DNA from: Planctomicrobium sp.
GTDB lineage: Bacteria > Planctomycetota > Planctomycetia > Planctomycetales > Planctomycetaceae
Reading direction: 5' to 3'
Length of the DNA: 5,111 bases
Assembly: GCA_018659505.1 (NCBI GenBank)
Contig: JABJMI010000075.1
Coordinates: 1 to 5,111, forward strand
In this document: in pieces, positions 1 through 5,111 of the stretch
Layout: the number at the start of each line of letters is the position of its first letter
Numbering within the stretch: the stretch's first letter is position 1
Notes under the pieces: generated by a model
Told to the model about the DNA's origin: nothing
The model's input: the letters and a program-made list of their open reading frames with translations, nothing else
Databases searched by the model: none
Program-made: the position numbers and the translations under genes

Positions 1-17
1 AGAACGTAACCCACCAT

Positions 18-38
18 TTCATCAACGGATTGCTTCAC
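18..38 (-). repeat. Copy 1 of a 21-bp sequence found after both leftward stop codons
   Basis: This copy begins five bases past the stop codon of the PaiB-family gene (44-46). It matches 818-838 at 18 of 21 positions without gaps. Read on the minus strand both copies follow the pattern GTGAA.CAATCCG.TGA.GAA, the three dots being the differences. CGTAACCCAC (5-14) lies beside it and may belong to the same element, cut off by the window edge. It is probably a small dispersed repeat. Confidence 0.4.
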
Positions 39-43
39 CTGTC

Positions 44-691
44 CTACGAAATTCGTGACTCATTGCATTGCCCTTGCTTCTCTCCTCGCATTAAGCTTGC
101 GATCTGTTGAGAGTTGTCATCGAGCTGCTTACTGAGCGCCTCAATCACCGGAGTTCGTCTCTCTTCTGTGTGGTTCTGGCTGAGCTTGAACTTGCATTCA
201 AGGCTTTCAATGTTGACTCTGAAGCCGACAATCATGTCGAGTAGCATCTCGATAAATTCGGAATCCGCTTTCTCCATGGACCATGGATTAGGTTGGTCGC
301 CTTCCATAGCAGTAACCAACTCATCGACAGCTTCAAAGAGTTCTGCCTTGTCCTCAATCAATTCAAGTTGCCCATGGACATGGACTGCGGTGTAGTTCCA
401 GGTCGGGACAGTTTGCGGCGTCTCATACCATGATGAAGAAATGTAAGCGTGCGGACCGGTAAAGACAGCCAGGACTTCTGTTCCTCCCGCATGTTTCCAT
501 TGAGCATTCGCTTTCGCGAGATGCCCGATGAGTTGCCCATGCGGAGTCGAAGAACTCTTCCACAAGAGTGGCAGGTGTGAAACGACTGGTCGCTGACCAT
601 CGAATGAAGTCAACTGTGCAAAAGGGTGATCTGCAATGAAATTACGAATCACCCTTGGATCATCAATTTGAAAACTACTCGGATTGTACAT
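44..691 (-). CDS. PaiB-family FMN-binding negative transcriptional regulator / flavoprotein
   Basis: This 215-residue protein belongs to the PaiB (PAI2, FMN-binding split-barrel) family. The founding member in Bacillus subtilis is a negative regulator of sporulation and degradative enzyme genes; most relatives are uncharacterised cytoplasmic flavin-binding proteins. Family landmarks appear in the usual order: the N-terminal MYNPSSF (1-7), HPFAQLTS (22-29), VSHLPLL (37-43), GHLAKANAQW (56-65), VLAVFTGPHAYIS (73-85), the highly conserved VPTWNYTAVHVHG (95-107), and near the C-terminus FRVNIESLECKFKLSQN (157-173). The start at 691 is chosen because relatives begin MYxPxxF. An in-frame GTG at 715 would add eight residues, but it lies inside a 20-bp dyad and has no better ribosome site. 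The last 40 residues are polar and not conserved. No PaiA-like acetyltransferase is next to it, so the regulatory role is inferred from family only. Family call firm, function uncertain. Confidence 0.9.
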   Translation of the reverse strand: MYNPSSFQIDDPRVIRNFIADHPFAQLTSFDGQRPVVSHLPLLWKSSSTPHGQLIGHLAKANAQWKHAGGTEVLAVFTGPHAYISSSWYETPQTVPTWNYTAVHVHGQLELIEDKAELFEAVDELVTAMEGDQPNPWSMEKADSEFIEMLLDMIVGFRVNIESLECKFKLSQNHTEERRTPVIEALSKQLDDNSQQIASLMRGEKQGQCNESRIS

Positions 692-710
692 ACAGAAATC
701 CATGATTAGC

Positions 711-730
711 TGCACACTTCATTGTGTGCA
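711..730. promoter_or_regulatory. 20-bp dyad upstream of the PaiB-family gene (candidate operator or leader hairpin)
   Basis: TGCACAC (711-717) and GTGTGCA (724-730) are perfect 7-base inverted arms around a 6-base spacer. The near arm lies about 20 bases before the ATG at 691. The position suits either a dimeric repressor site, perhaps autoregulatory, or a small hairpin in the leader RNA. The sequence shows only the symmetry; function is inferred. Confidence 0.4.
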
Positions 731-852
731 ACTACGTGGACAGGAGTAGGGTGCGTGAAGTTCGGCGATCCATGTAAATTGTGGGTTACGCAATGAATAG
801 CGAATCAAAATCAACAGTTCTTCATCGGATTGTTTCACTCACCCGACGTCGA
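716..852. other. Intergenic gap between the two leftward genes
   Basis: The gap between the stop of the oxidoreductase and the control dyad of the PaiB-family gene holds no credible gene. A short rightward reading frame starting at 781 runs antisense into the oxidoreductase and looks like a shadow. Two recognisable items are present: a 21-base stretch (818-838) resembling 18-38 near the left edge, and GTGGGTTACG (781-790), which recurs inverted at 5-14. The gap is long enough for the downstream gene to have its own promoter. No clear -35/-10 pair or terminator with a U-tract could be identified. Confidence 0.5.
818..838 (-). repeat. Copy 2 of a 21-bp sequence found after both leftward stop codons
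   Basis: This copy lies 14 bases past the oxidoreductase stop codon (853-855) and is the partner of 18-38 (18 of 21 identical). GTGGGTTACG occurs 27 bases further on, at 781-790, in the orientation opposite to the one beside copy 1. A shared position after stop codons suggests a 3'-end element or an intergenic repeat. Chance similarity cannot be excluded for so short a match. Confidence 0.4.
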
Positions 853-2178
853 CTAAGACTTCAACTTCCAACCGTCACGATACTCACGCGACAGCCACGC
901 ATTGGCTTCTTCGTGATTGGTGATTTTCATCTTCTCGGCGTCCCATTGCAGTTTTTGTCCTTTGTAACGGACTGCGATGTTCCCGAGGAGAACGGCTTCG
1001 GTCAGGTTGCCGCCATATTCGAATCCGTCTGATGGCTGCTCTCCGGAGATACAACCGTCGACCCAACCGTGGTAGTGATTTAAGCCTTCAAGTGTTTCGA
1101 AATCTCTTTGTTTGGCATCTTTGGCGAAGTAGACTTTCGGTGCGCCAACGTGAGGGATGACCATCGTGCCGGTCTCACCGATCAGAATAGATCCAGAACT
1201 TGGTAATCCAACTTCACCAGGAATATGTGAACCCCCTTTGCTTGGAAGTGATCCACCATCGTCCCAACTAATTGGAATCGTTTTGCCTGAAGTCAGTTCC
1301 GTACCGGGGAAGGTGTACTTGACGTGAGTCTGCGCGGGCCAGACTTCATCATTCATGCCAGTGTGACCTGCGACCACATCAAGTGGTCCTTGATCTTGCT
1401 TGATGGCTGTGAAGACGGGATCAAAAATGTGACAGCCGAAGTCGCCCAAGGCTCCGTTTCCGAAATCCTGCCAGTCACGCCAGCCCCATGGGTGGTAACA
1501 TTTCACATCTCCATACGGTCGCATCGGAGCGACACCGACCCACAGTTCCCAGTTCGCAGTTTCTGGTGGAGCAATCGGATTGTTTGGACGATCAATGTAT
1601 CCAGATTTTCCATGACCGGTCGCAGCACACCACGAACGGACTTCCTTCACCTTTCCGATGATTCCACCCTGAATCGCTTTCGCTGCTGTTCGATAATATG
1701 AGTGTGAATGAATCTGATTTCCCAGACGAGTGATCACTCCCGAATCTTTCGTGAGCTTGCGAATATGACGGGCTTCGCTGACGTTGTGGGTGAGCGGTTT
1801 CTGACAGTAAACATGTTTCCCCATCTGCATCAGGTCAGAAGTGATACGGGCATGCATGTGGTCTGGCGTCGAGACGGTAGAACCATCGATTTTGTCGCCC
1901 ATCTTTTCCAGCATCTCACGGAAGTCCTGGAAAATCGGAGCATCAGGTTGCAACTCTTTGACCTTCGCTGTTCTTGCAAGATCGACATCACAGAAAGCGA
2001 TATGATGAGTCTTGGGGTGGTCAGCCATCTCTTTGATATCCGACCATCCTTTTCCATCGCAACCGATCCCTGCCAGTTGCAATTTCGAATTCAGATTCTG
2101 TCCACGTACAAAGGCCGGAGCGGCAGCGAGGAAGGTCGTTGCGGCAGTCGTCTGCAGAAAAGTTCGGCGGGTCAGCAT
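853..2178 (-). CDS. Tat-exported Gfo/Idh/MocA-family oxidoreductase
   Basis: This 441-residue protein is a predicted NAD(P)-dependent oxidoreductase of the Gfo/Idh/MocA family, whose members act mostly on sugars, inositols and their derivatives. The N-terminus has a Tat signal: RRTFLQ at 4-9, then an Ala/Thr-rich stretch ending near AFVRGQ (22-27). The Rossmann fold follows, with GIGCDG (37-42) fitting GxGxxG and FCDVD (62-66) closing strand 2. The EKP motif is present as CQKP (125-128), with Gln in place of Glu. The C-terminal domain contains GDFGCHIFD (245-253), matching the DxGxHxxD signature, and a Trp-rich YHPWGWRDWQDF (228-239). The start at 2178 is preceded by GGAGA with 7 bases of spacing and places the twin arginine at residues 4-5. 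An in-frame start at 2238 would bury the signal. The substrate cannot be told. Such proteins occur in many divergent copies in planctomycetes. Confidence 0.93.
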   Translation of the reverse strand: MLTRRTFLQTTAATTFLAAAPAFVRGQNLNSKLQLAGIGCDGKGWSDIKEMADHPKTHHIAFCDVDLARTAKVKELQPDAPIFQDFREMLEKMGDKIDGSTVSTPDHMHARITSDLMQMGKHVYCQKPLTHNVSEARHIRKLTKDSGVITRLGNQIHSHSYYRTAAKAIQGGIIGKVKEVRSWCAATGHGKSGYIDRPNNPIAPPETANWELWVGVAPMRPYGDVKCYHPWGWRDWQDFGNGALGDFGCHIFDPVFTAIKQDQGPLDVVAGHTGMNDEVWPAQTHVKYTFPGTELTSGKTIPISWDDGGSLPSKGGSHIPGEVGLPSSGSILIGETGTMVIPHVGAPKVYFAKDAKQRDFETLEGLNHYHGWVDGCISGEQPSDGFEYGGNLTEAVLLGNIAVRYKGQKLQWDAEKMKITNHEEANAWLSREYRDGWKLKS

Positions 2179-2185
2179 AGGGAAG

Positions 2186-2190
2186 TCTCC
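2186..2190 (-). promoter_or_regulatory. Ribosome binding site deciding the start of the Gfo/Idh/MocA gene
   Basis: On the minus strand GGAGA precedes the ATG at 2178 by 7 bases, a normal Shine-Dalgarno distance. This favours the short form beginning MLTRRTFL over the longer frame that opens at 2238. Confidence 0.65.
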
Positions 2191-2238
2191 GGGAATGAGT
2201 TCCGTGAACAGTGATGAGGATACGTAGTGAAGCAACAC

Positions 2239-2283
2239 ATCATGAGGAATTCATGCTTCATACTTTCAGATCATGAAGAATTC
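2239..2283. repeat. Pair of 14-bp direct repeats, candidate regulator sites
   Basis: ATCATGAGGAATTC (2239-2252) and ATCATGAAGAATTC (2270-2283) differ at one base and start 31 bases apart, close to three turns of B-DNA. The first copy also forms a short dyad, CATGA-5-TCATG (2241-2255). Same-face spacing within a divergent promoter region is what cooperative binding sites look like. No regulator can be named. Confidence 0.4.
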
Positions 2284-2336
2284 GTTTATCAATGACAACT
2301 GAGCACACATATTCTCTTGATTAAAGTGGCATCAAA

Positions 2337-3683
2337 ATGGATCGACGAACATTTTTGAATCATGTCCCTGCGGGCGTTGGGCTTTCCTTATTAAGTTCGA
2401 AACTCTTCGCCCAAACGGAAAATGGAATCGAACGGCATCCTTTACTCGCAACACAAAACCCACTGATCATTAAAGGGCGTGATGCTGGACTCGGAGCGTT
2501 AAAGCCTTCGACTGCTGAATTGGAACGTGGTCTCGAACTTCACGCAGAGAGCATCGTTTTCGACTCGTACGGATTCGCACCACGGGCAGCGGTTGATGGA
2601 GATGCTTTGGCGAAGCTTGATGCCTCACATGCTTCGGATATGGAATGGGCTGATGCTCGTGAAGAGATGTCGATGACGCGACCAGCTCTTATCCCCCAAG
2701 AGAGAGAAGAGTTCCGAGAGGCGTTTCGCTGCGCTGGTGTCACTTGTATTTTTCAAAATGCTGGCGAAGAAGGACAAACTCCGAACCGGTTACTGAAGCG
2801 ACTTGCCCGCTTCACTTTCTTGGGAGACATGTTGCGTGATGTCCTTGTTCGTGCATCGCTGCCAGCCGACATTATCAATGCCAAAGCTGCGGGGAAACAT
2901 TGTCTGTACTTAACCGGCAATGGAACACCGCTCCCCCAAACATGGGTTTCTGTACAAGAAGAGCTGGGATACATTCGCCACTTCTTTCAGCTTGGCATCC
3001 GCATGATGCACCTGACTTATAATCGCAGAAACATGCTCGCAGATGGCTGTGCGGAAACAGCGAACGGAGGACTCAGCGACTTTGGACGTGCAGCGATCGC
3101 TGAGATGAATCGCGTCGGAGTCATCTTAGACGTCGCTCATACGGGCTGGCGGAGCAGTCGTGAAGCGGCCGAAGCATCGACCAAACCAATGGTCGCCAGT
3201 CACACAGCATGCAATACCTTGAATGAACACATCCGTGCTAAACCAGATGATGTGATCAAAGCGATATGTGACACAAATGGTTTGATTGGGATTTGTCTCA
3301 TCCCGAATTTCTTAGGGGGAGGCGGAGATATTGTTCGCCTGCTCGATCACATTGATCATGTCGTCAAGAAGTTTGGAGTTGATCATGTTGCCATCGGGAC
3401 CGATGTCGCTCATATGTCTCAATTTGCAGCCGCTGAAAACAAGAAAGTCCCAAAGCGGGACCGTCGGCGTAGTCGCTTCGCATCTCTTTGGCCAGACGGC
3501 TCTTTAGGTGGAAACTGGCCGGGAAGAGCAACCTTGGCTTGGACAAACTGGCCTCTCTTCACAGTTGGTCTCGTGCAGCGAGGATACTCCGATGAAGAGA
3601 TTCAAAAAATCATCGGCGGAAATATCCTGAGGGTCTGCCAAGATGTACTCCCGGAACCTCTTCAGAAGATCTCTCAGTCTTAA
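2337..3683 (+). CDS. Tat-exported M19 (renal dipeptidase-like) protein with degenerate metal site
   Basis: This 448-residue protein belongs to peptidase family M19, the zinc membrane dipeptidases of TIM-barrel fold. It starts with a Tat-like signal (DRRTFL at 2-7) ending near LFAQ (23-26). Family landmarks are: LGIRMMHLTYNRRN (219-232), GGLSDFGRAAIAEMNRVGVILDVAH (244-268), VASHTACN (286-293), IRAKPDD (299-305), HVAIGTDVAHM (350-360) and GGNILRV near the C-terminus. His268 and His289 are 21 residues apart, as are the zinc ligands His198 and His219 of human dipeptidase. Arg300 is 11 beyond, as is human Arg230, and Asp356 fits human Asp288. However, DGHxD is replaced by DSYGF (76-80), the expected EGGH reads TGNG (193-196), and the LTH histidine is Tyr228. 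Two zinc ligands and the bridging Glu therefore seem absent. It may have lost or changed activity. Fold assignment firm, dipeptidase activity doubtful. The ribosome site is weak. Confidence 0.88.
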   Translation: MDRRTFLNHVPAGVGLSLLSSKLFAQTENGIERHPLLATQNPLIIKGRDAGLGALKPSTAELERGLELHAESIVFDSYGFAPRAAVDGDALAKLDASHASDMEWADAREEMSMTRPALIPQEREEFREAFRCAGVTCIFQNAGEEGQTPNRLLKRLARFTFLGDMLRDVLVRASLPADIINAKAAGKHCLYLTGNGTPLPQTWVSVQEELGYIRHFFQLGIRMMHLTYNRRNMLADGCAETANGGLSDFGRAAIAEMNRVGVILDVAHTGWRSSREAAEASTKPMVASHTACNTLNEHIRAKPDDVIKAICDTNGLIGICLIPNFLGGGGDIVRLLDHIDHVVKKFGVDHVAIGTDVAHMSQFAAAENKKVPKRDRRRSRFASLWPDGSLGGNWPGRATLAWTNWPLFTVGLVQRGYSDEEIQKIIGGNILRVCQDVLPEPLQKISQS

Positions 3684-3702
3684 TTTGCGAACTGTTTACG
3701 AA
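3683..3702 (+). repeat. Left copy of an imperfect 20-bp direct repeat
   Basis: This copy begins at the last base of the M19-like stop codon and matches 4018-4037 at 17 of 20 positions without gaps (TTTGCgAACTGTTT against TTTGCaAACTGTTT). The two copies bracket the hairpin modules. They could be element ends, an old duplication or chance. Confidence 0.35.
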
Positions 3703-3747
3703 AAACTTAGACGCTTCAAGTCGATAGTGATACTGTTGATAAGCTTT

Positions 3748-3830
3748 GTGCCGGAGGCACTTTCTGTAAAAGCCTTGGGATTTATCCCAAGGAAGGTGAG
3801 CCCACCAGTTTTGCTCGTCACGGAGTGACG
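3748..3830 (+). repeat. Three-hairpin repeat module, copy 1
   Basis: Three perfect hairpins lie in order. A is GTGCC-GGA-GGCAC (3748-3760). B is a 20-base palindrome with 9-base arms and a central TT, CCTTGGGAT...ATCCCAAGG (3773-3792). C is CGTCAC-GGA-GTGACG (3816-3830). The linkers are 12 and 23 bases, the second containing GCCCACC. The same architecture recurs on the other strand at 3882-3963. It resembles REP/BIME-type intergenic elements, some of which are mobilised by REP-associated tyrosine transposases; no such gene is present here and the link is inference. Confidence 0.75.
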
Positions 3831-3881
3831 GTTTGAGGAGAACAATGATCGCCTGCAATATCGATTGTCGTTGGCACAGAT

Positions 3882-3963
3882 TGTCGCTCCGCGACAGGAA
3901 GAGTGGGGGCAAATTGGTCCCTGCGTTAAAACGCAGGGCTATCGAATAAAGTCGCTCCGCGAC
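3882..3963 (-). repeat. Three-hairpin repeat module, copy 2 (inverted)
   Basis: Read on the minus strand the hairpins are: A, GTCGC-GGA-GCGAC (3951-3963); B, a 20-base palindrome with arms CCCTGCGTT and AACGCAGGG around TT (3919-3938); and C, TGTCGC-GGA-GCGACA (3882-3896). The linkers are 12 and 22 bases, the second with GCCCCCAC. Compared with copy 1 the stems differ at two base pairs in A, three in B and two in C, and each difference is compensated on the opposite arm. The C hairpins of the two copies face each other across 51 bases. Confidence 0.75.
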
Positions 3964-4017
3964 AATACTTTTGTTCAATCAGACTTTTAATTGATGATGT
4001 CCCCGTGACGCTTACTG

Positions 4018-4037
4018 ATTTGCAAACTGTTTTCAAA
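4018..4037 (+). repeat. Right copy of an imperfect 20-bp direct repeat
   Basis: This copy matches 3683-3702 at 17 of 20 positions, 335 bases downstream and in the same orientation. It lies 75 bases before the sulfite oxidase start, so it may also be part of that gene's leader. Confidence 0.35.
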
Positions 4038-4099
4038 GTTCTTGATTCATGATATTCTCGATCTGTCTAAGATTCGCGATCACTGAACGATTAGGTACT

Positions 4100-4103
4100 A
4101 GGA
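4100..4103 (+). promoter_or_regulatory. Ribosome binding site of the sulfite oxidase-type gene
   Basis: AGGA lies 9 bases before the ATG at 4113. It supports this start, which places the twin arginine at residues 13-14. Confidence 0.5.
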
Positions 4104-4112
4104 TTTCCAATA

Positions 4113-5111
4113 ATGAATGCTCAACATAATTTCTTGAAGCAAATTCAACGCCGCGATTTCTTGAAGAGCGCTTCCATCGCTGCCGGGGCGTACGCCTTTG
4201 GTCCTCATTTACTCGCTGCGGATTATTTAACAAAACCAAATCACGGGAAGCTCATCGCGCATAGCACTGATGCGATGAATGCAGAACCTCCGCTGAAGGA
4301 TTTGATTCAGTCATGGATCACACCGAACGATCTCTTCTACATTCGTAGTCACGCTCCTGTTCCGAAGATCGATACAAAAACCTTTCGACTTAAAGTGAAA
4401 GGGCTCGTTGAAAAAGAAATTGAATTGAATCTCGAAGAACTGGCAGCGATGAAGCAGCAGACGGCAGTCGCGACGATGACCTGTGCAGGCAATCGCCGTT
4501 ATGAGCATAGTCGTATCTCGCCAATTAAAGGGGTCCCATGGCAAGAAGGCGCGATAGGCAACGCAAAATGGTCTGGGGCGTTACTCTCGGAAGTTCTCAA
4601 AAGAGCGGGCGTGAAGTCCGAAGCGAAGCACGTTTGGTTTGATGGACTCGATGAGATCGCAAAAGGAGACGGCATCATTCCTTTCGGAGCATCAATCCCA
4701 CTCGCGAAAGCAATGGACGACTCCTCAACGATGCCCGGCACTCTGTTGTGTACACACATGAACGGAGAAGCATTGCCACCCGATCATGGTTATCCATTAC
4801 GGACAGTCGTCCCGGGGTACATCGGAGCACGCAGCGTGAAATGGCTTGGGACGATCAACGTCAGCGATAAACCCTCTACGAATCATTACATCGCAACAGC
4901 CTATAAAGTTGTCGAAGAAGGGACCGACCTGGAATGGGCGGAAGAGGGACCGATTTATCGTTTCCCAATCAACTCTGTGATCTGTACTCCTTCACCGAAT
5001 GAAAAGCTCAAACCGGGTAAAGTGCAAGTCGCCGGCTATGCCCTCCCTCCCGGTGAAGCAGACCGAACAATCACTCGTGTCGACGTATCAGCCGACGGTG
5101 GAAAAACCTGG
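4113..5111 (+). CDS. Sulfite oxidase-type molybdopterin oxidoreductase, Tat-exported (3' end outside window)
   Basis: The frame is open for 333 codons and runs off the window edge, so the C-terminus is missing. It is a sulfite oxidase-family enzyme, expected to oxidise sulfite or a related substrate at a molybdopterin centre in the periplasm. The Tat signal is QRRDFLK (12-18) followed by an Ala-rich stretch. The molybdopterin domain shows FYIRSH (75-80), whose Arg matches an active-site Arg of animal sulfite oxidase. TMTCAGNRR (121-129) follows, with Cys124 as the expected molybdenum ligand. GNAKWSGALL (149-158) and DHGYPLRTVVPGYIGARSVKW (224-244) are also typical. The dimerisation domain starts around 257 with NHYIATAYKV, followed by INSVICTPSPNEKL (286-299) and VDVSADGGKTW at the edge. 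There is no N-terminal cytochrome b5 domain, so an external acceptor, probably a cytochrome, is needed and may be encoded beyond the window. The true substrate is not provable here. Confidence 0.93.
   Translation, partial: MNAQHNFLKQIQRRDFLKSASIAAGAYAFGPHLLAADYLTKPNHGKLIAHSTDAMNAEPPLKDLIQSWITPNDLFYIRSHAPVPKIDTKTFRLKVKGLVEKEIELNLEELAAMKQQTAVATMTCAGNRRYEHSRISPIKGVPWQEGAIGNAKWSGALLSEVLKRAGVKSEAKHVWFDGLDEIAKGDGIIPFGASIPLAKAMDDSSTMPGTLLCTHMNGEALPPDHGYPLRTVVPGYIGARSVKWLGTINVSDKPSTNHYIATAYKVVEEGTDLEWAEEGPIYRFPINSVICTPSPNEKLKPGKVQVAGYALPPGEADRTITRVDVSADGGKTW

Larger units (their letters stand above)
2179..2336. promoter_or_regulatory. Divergent control region between oxidoreductase and M19-like genes
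   Basis: These 158 bases must hold the promoters for the leftward oxidoreductase and the rightward M19-like gene. The region contains the GGAGA site for the former, two near-identical 14-base direct repeats (2239-2252 and 2270-2283) and an A/T-rich stretch before 2337. Only a weak AAAGTGG (2323-2329) precedes the M19 start. No -35/-10 pair is convincing, which is common in planctomycetes. Shared control of the two genes is possible but inferred from layout alone. Confidence 0.5.
3684..4112. other. 429-bp intergenic region filled by a palindromic repeat pair
   Basis: No believable gene lies between the M19-like gene and the sulfite oxidase gene. The reading frames here (122 codons on minus, 61 on plus) run through perfect palindromes and resemble no known protein. 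The gap holds imperfect 20-base direct repeats at its two ends (3683-3702, 4018-4037), two inverted three-hairpin modules between them, and an A/T-rich leader before 4113. The hairpins could end transcription of the upstream gene, but none has a following U-tract. Confidence 0.6.

Noticed and set aside
1324..2227. Plus-strand reading frames antisense to the Gfo/Idh/MocA gene
   Set aside because: They are shadows of a gene whose own frame carries clear family motifs throughout.
2179..2238. N-terminal extension of the oxidoreductase starting at 2238
   Set aside because: It would place about 20 residues before the Tat signal, and the ATG at 2178 has a well-placed GGAGA.
2292..2315. ATGACA and TATTCT as a sigma-70 promoter for the M19-like gene
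   Set aside because: The spacing is 12 bases, too short for a -35/-10 pair.
3643..3828. 61-codon plus-strand reading frame at the end of the M19-like gene
   Set aside because: It overlaps the M19-like coding region in another frame and ends inside hairpin C of module 1. No ribosome site or recognisable domain.
3951..3975. Hairpin A of module 2 as an intrinsic terminator
   Set aside because: The stem is only 5 base pairs and is followed on the plus strand by AATACTTTTG, not a continuous U-tract. The structure is better explained as part of the repeat module.
3610..3978. 122-codon minus-strand reading frame across the intergenic gap
   Set aside because: It overlaps the end of the M19-like gene and reads through all six perfect hairpins. 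The protein resembles no family I know, and no good ribosome site precedes it. It is an artefact of the repeat modules.
4047..4057. TCATGATATTC upstream of the sulfite oxidase gene as a third copy of the 2239/2270 repeat
   Set aside because: It shares TCATGA, but the GAATTC half fits only with a gap. Too weak to separate from chance.
4033..4759. Minus-strand reading frames opposite the sulfite oxidase-type gene
   Set aside because: They are antisense to a well-conserved reading frame that runs uninterrupted to the window edge.

Overview
The window looks like a stretch of planctomycete chromosome. Base composition is moderate, near 48-50% G+C by eye. Genes are well spaced and lie on both strands. 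Three of the four proteins begin with twin-arginine (Tat) signal peptides of the RRTFL/RRDFL type. A Tat-exported Gfo/Idh/MocA oxidoreductase carrying CQKP, and an M19-like protein ending its domain in TNWPLFTVGL...GGNILRV, are both typical of that phylum. The assignment rests on protein style, not on a marker gene.

Layout. Two genes read leftward: a PaiB-type FMN-binding regulator/flavoprotein (44-691) and, upstream of it, an exported Gfo/Idh/MocA oxidoreductase (853-2178). A 158-bp divergent control region (2179-2336) separates them from two rightward genes. These are an exported M19 (renal dipeptidase-like) protein (2337-3683) and the first 333 codons of a sulfite-oxidase-type molybdopterin enzyme (4113 to the window edge). 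Between the last two lies a 429-bp non-coding gap. No tRNA, rRNA, CRISPR array, transposase gene or phage gene was found.

The most unusual item is in that gap: two copies, in opposite orientation, of a three-hairpin module (3748-3830 on +, 3882-3963 on -). Hairpin and linker sizes match almost exactly. Every stem difference between the copies is matched by a complementary change on the other arm: seven compensated pairs and no uncompensated one. This is the pattern expected if pairing, rather than sequence, is selected. Imperfect 20-bp direct repeats flank the pair. Second, the M19-like protein keeps the C-terminal half of the family active site but lacks the HxD metal ligands and, by alignment, the bridging glutamate, so it may not be a dipeptidase. 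Smaller points are a shared 21-bp sequence after both leftward genes, a 20-bp dyad just upstream of the PaiB start, and a 14-bp direct repeat at 31-bp spacing in the divergent promoter region.

How the genes work together is not clear. They do not form an obvious pathway. Three are predicted to be exported folded through Tat, with the sulfite oxidase carrying molybdopterin and the Gfo/Idh protein probably a nucleotide cofactor. The PaiB protein should be cytoplasmic.
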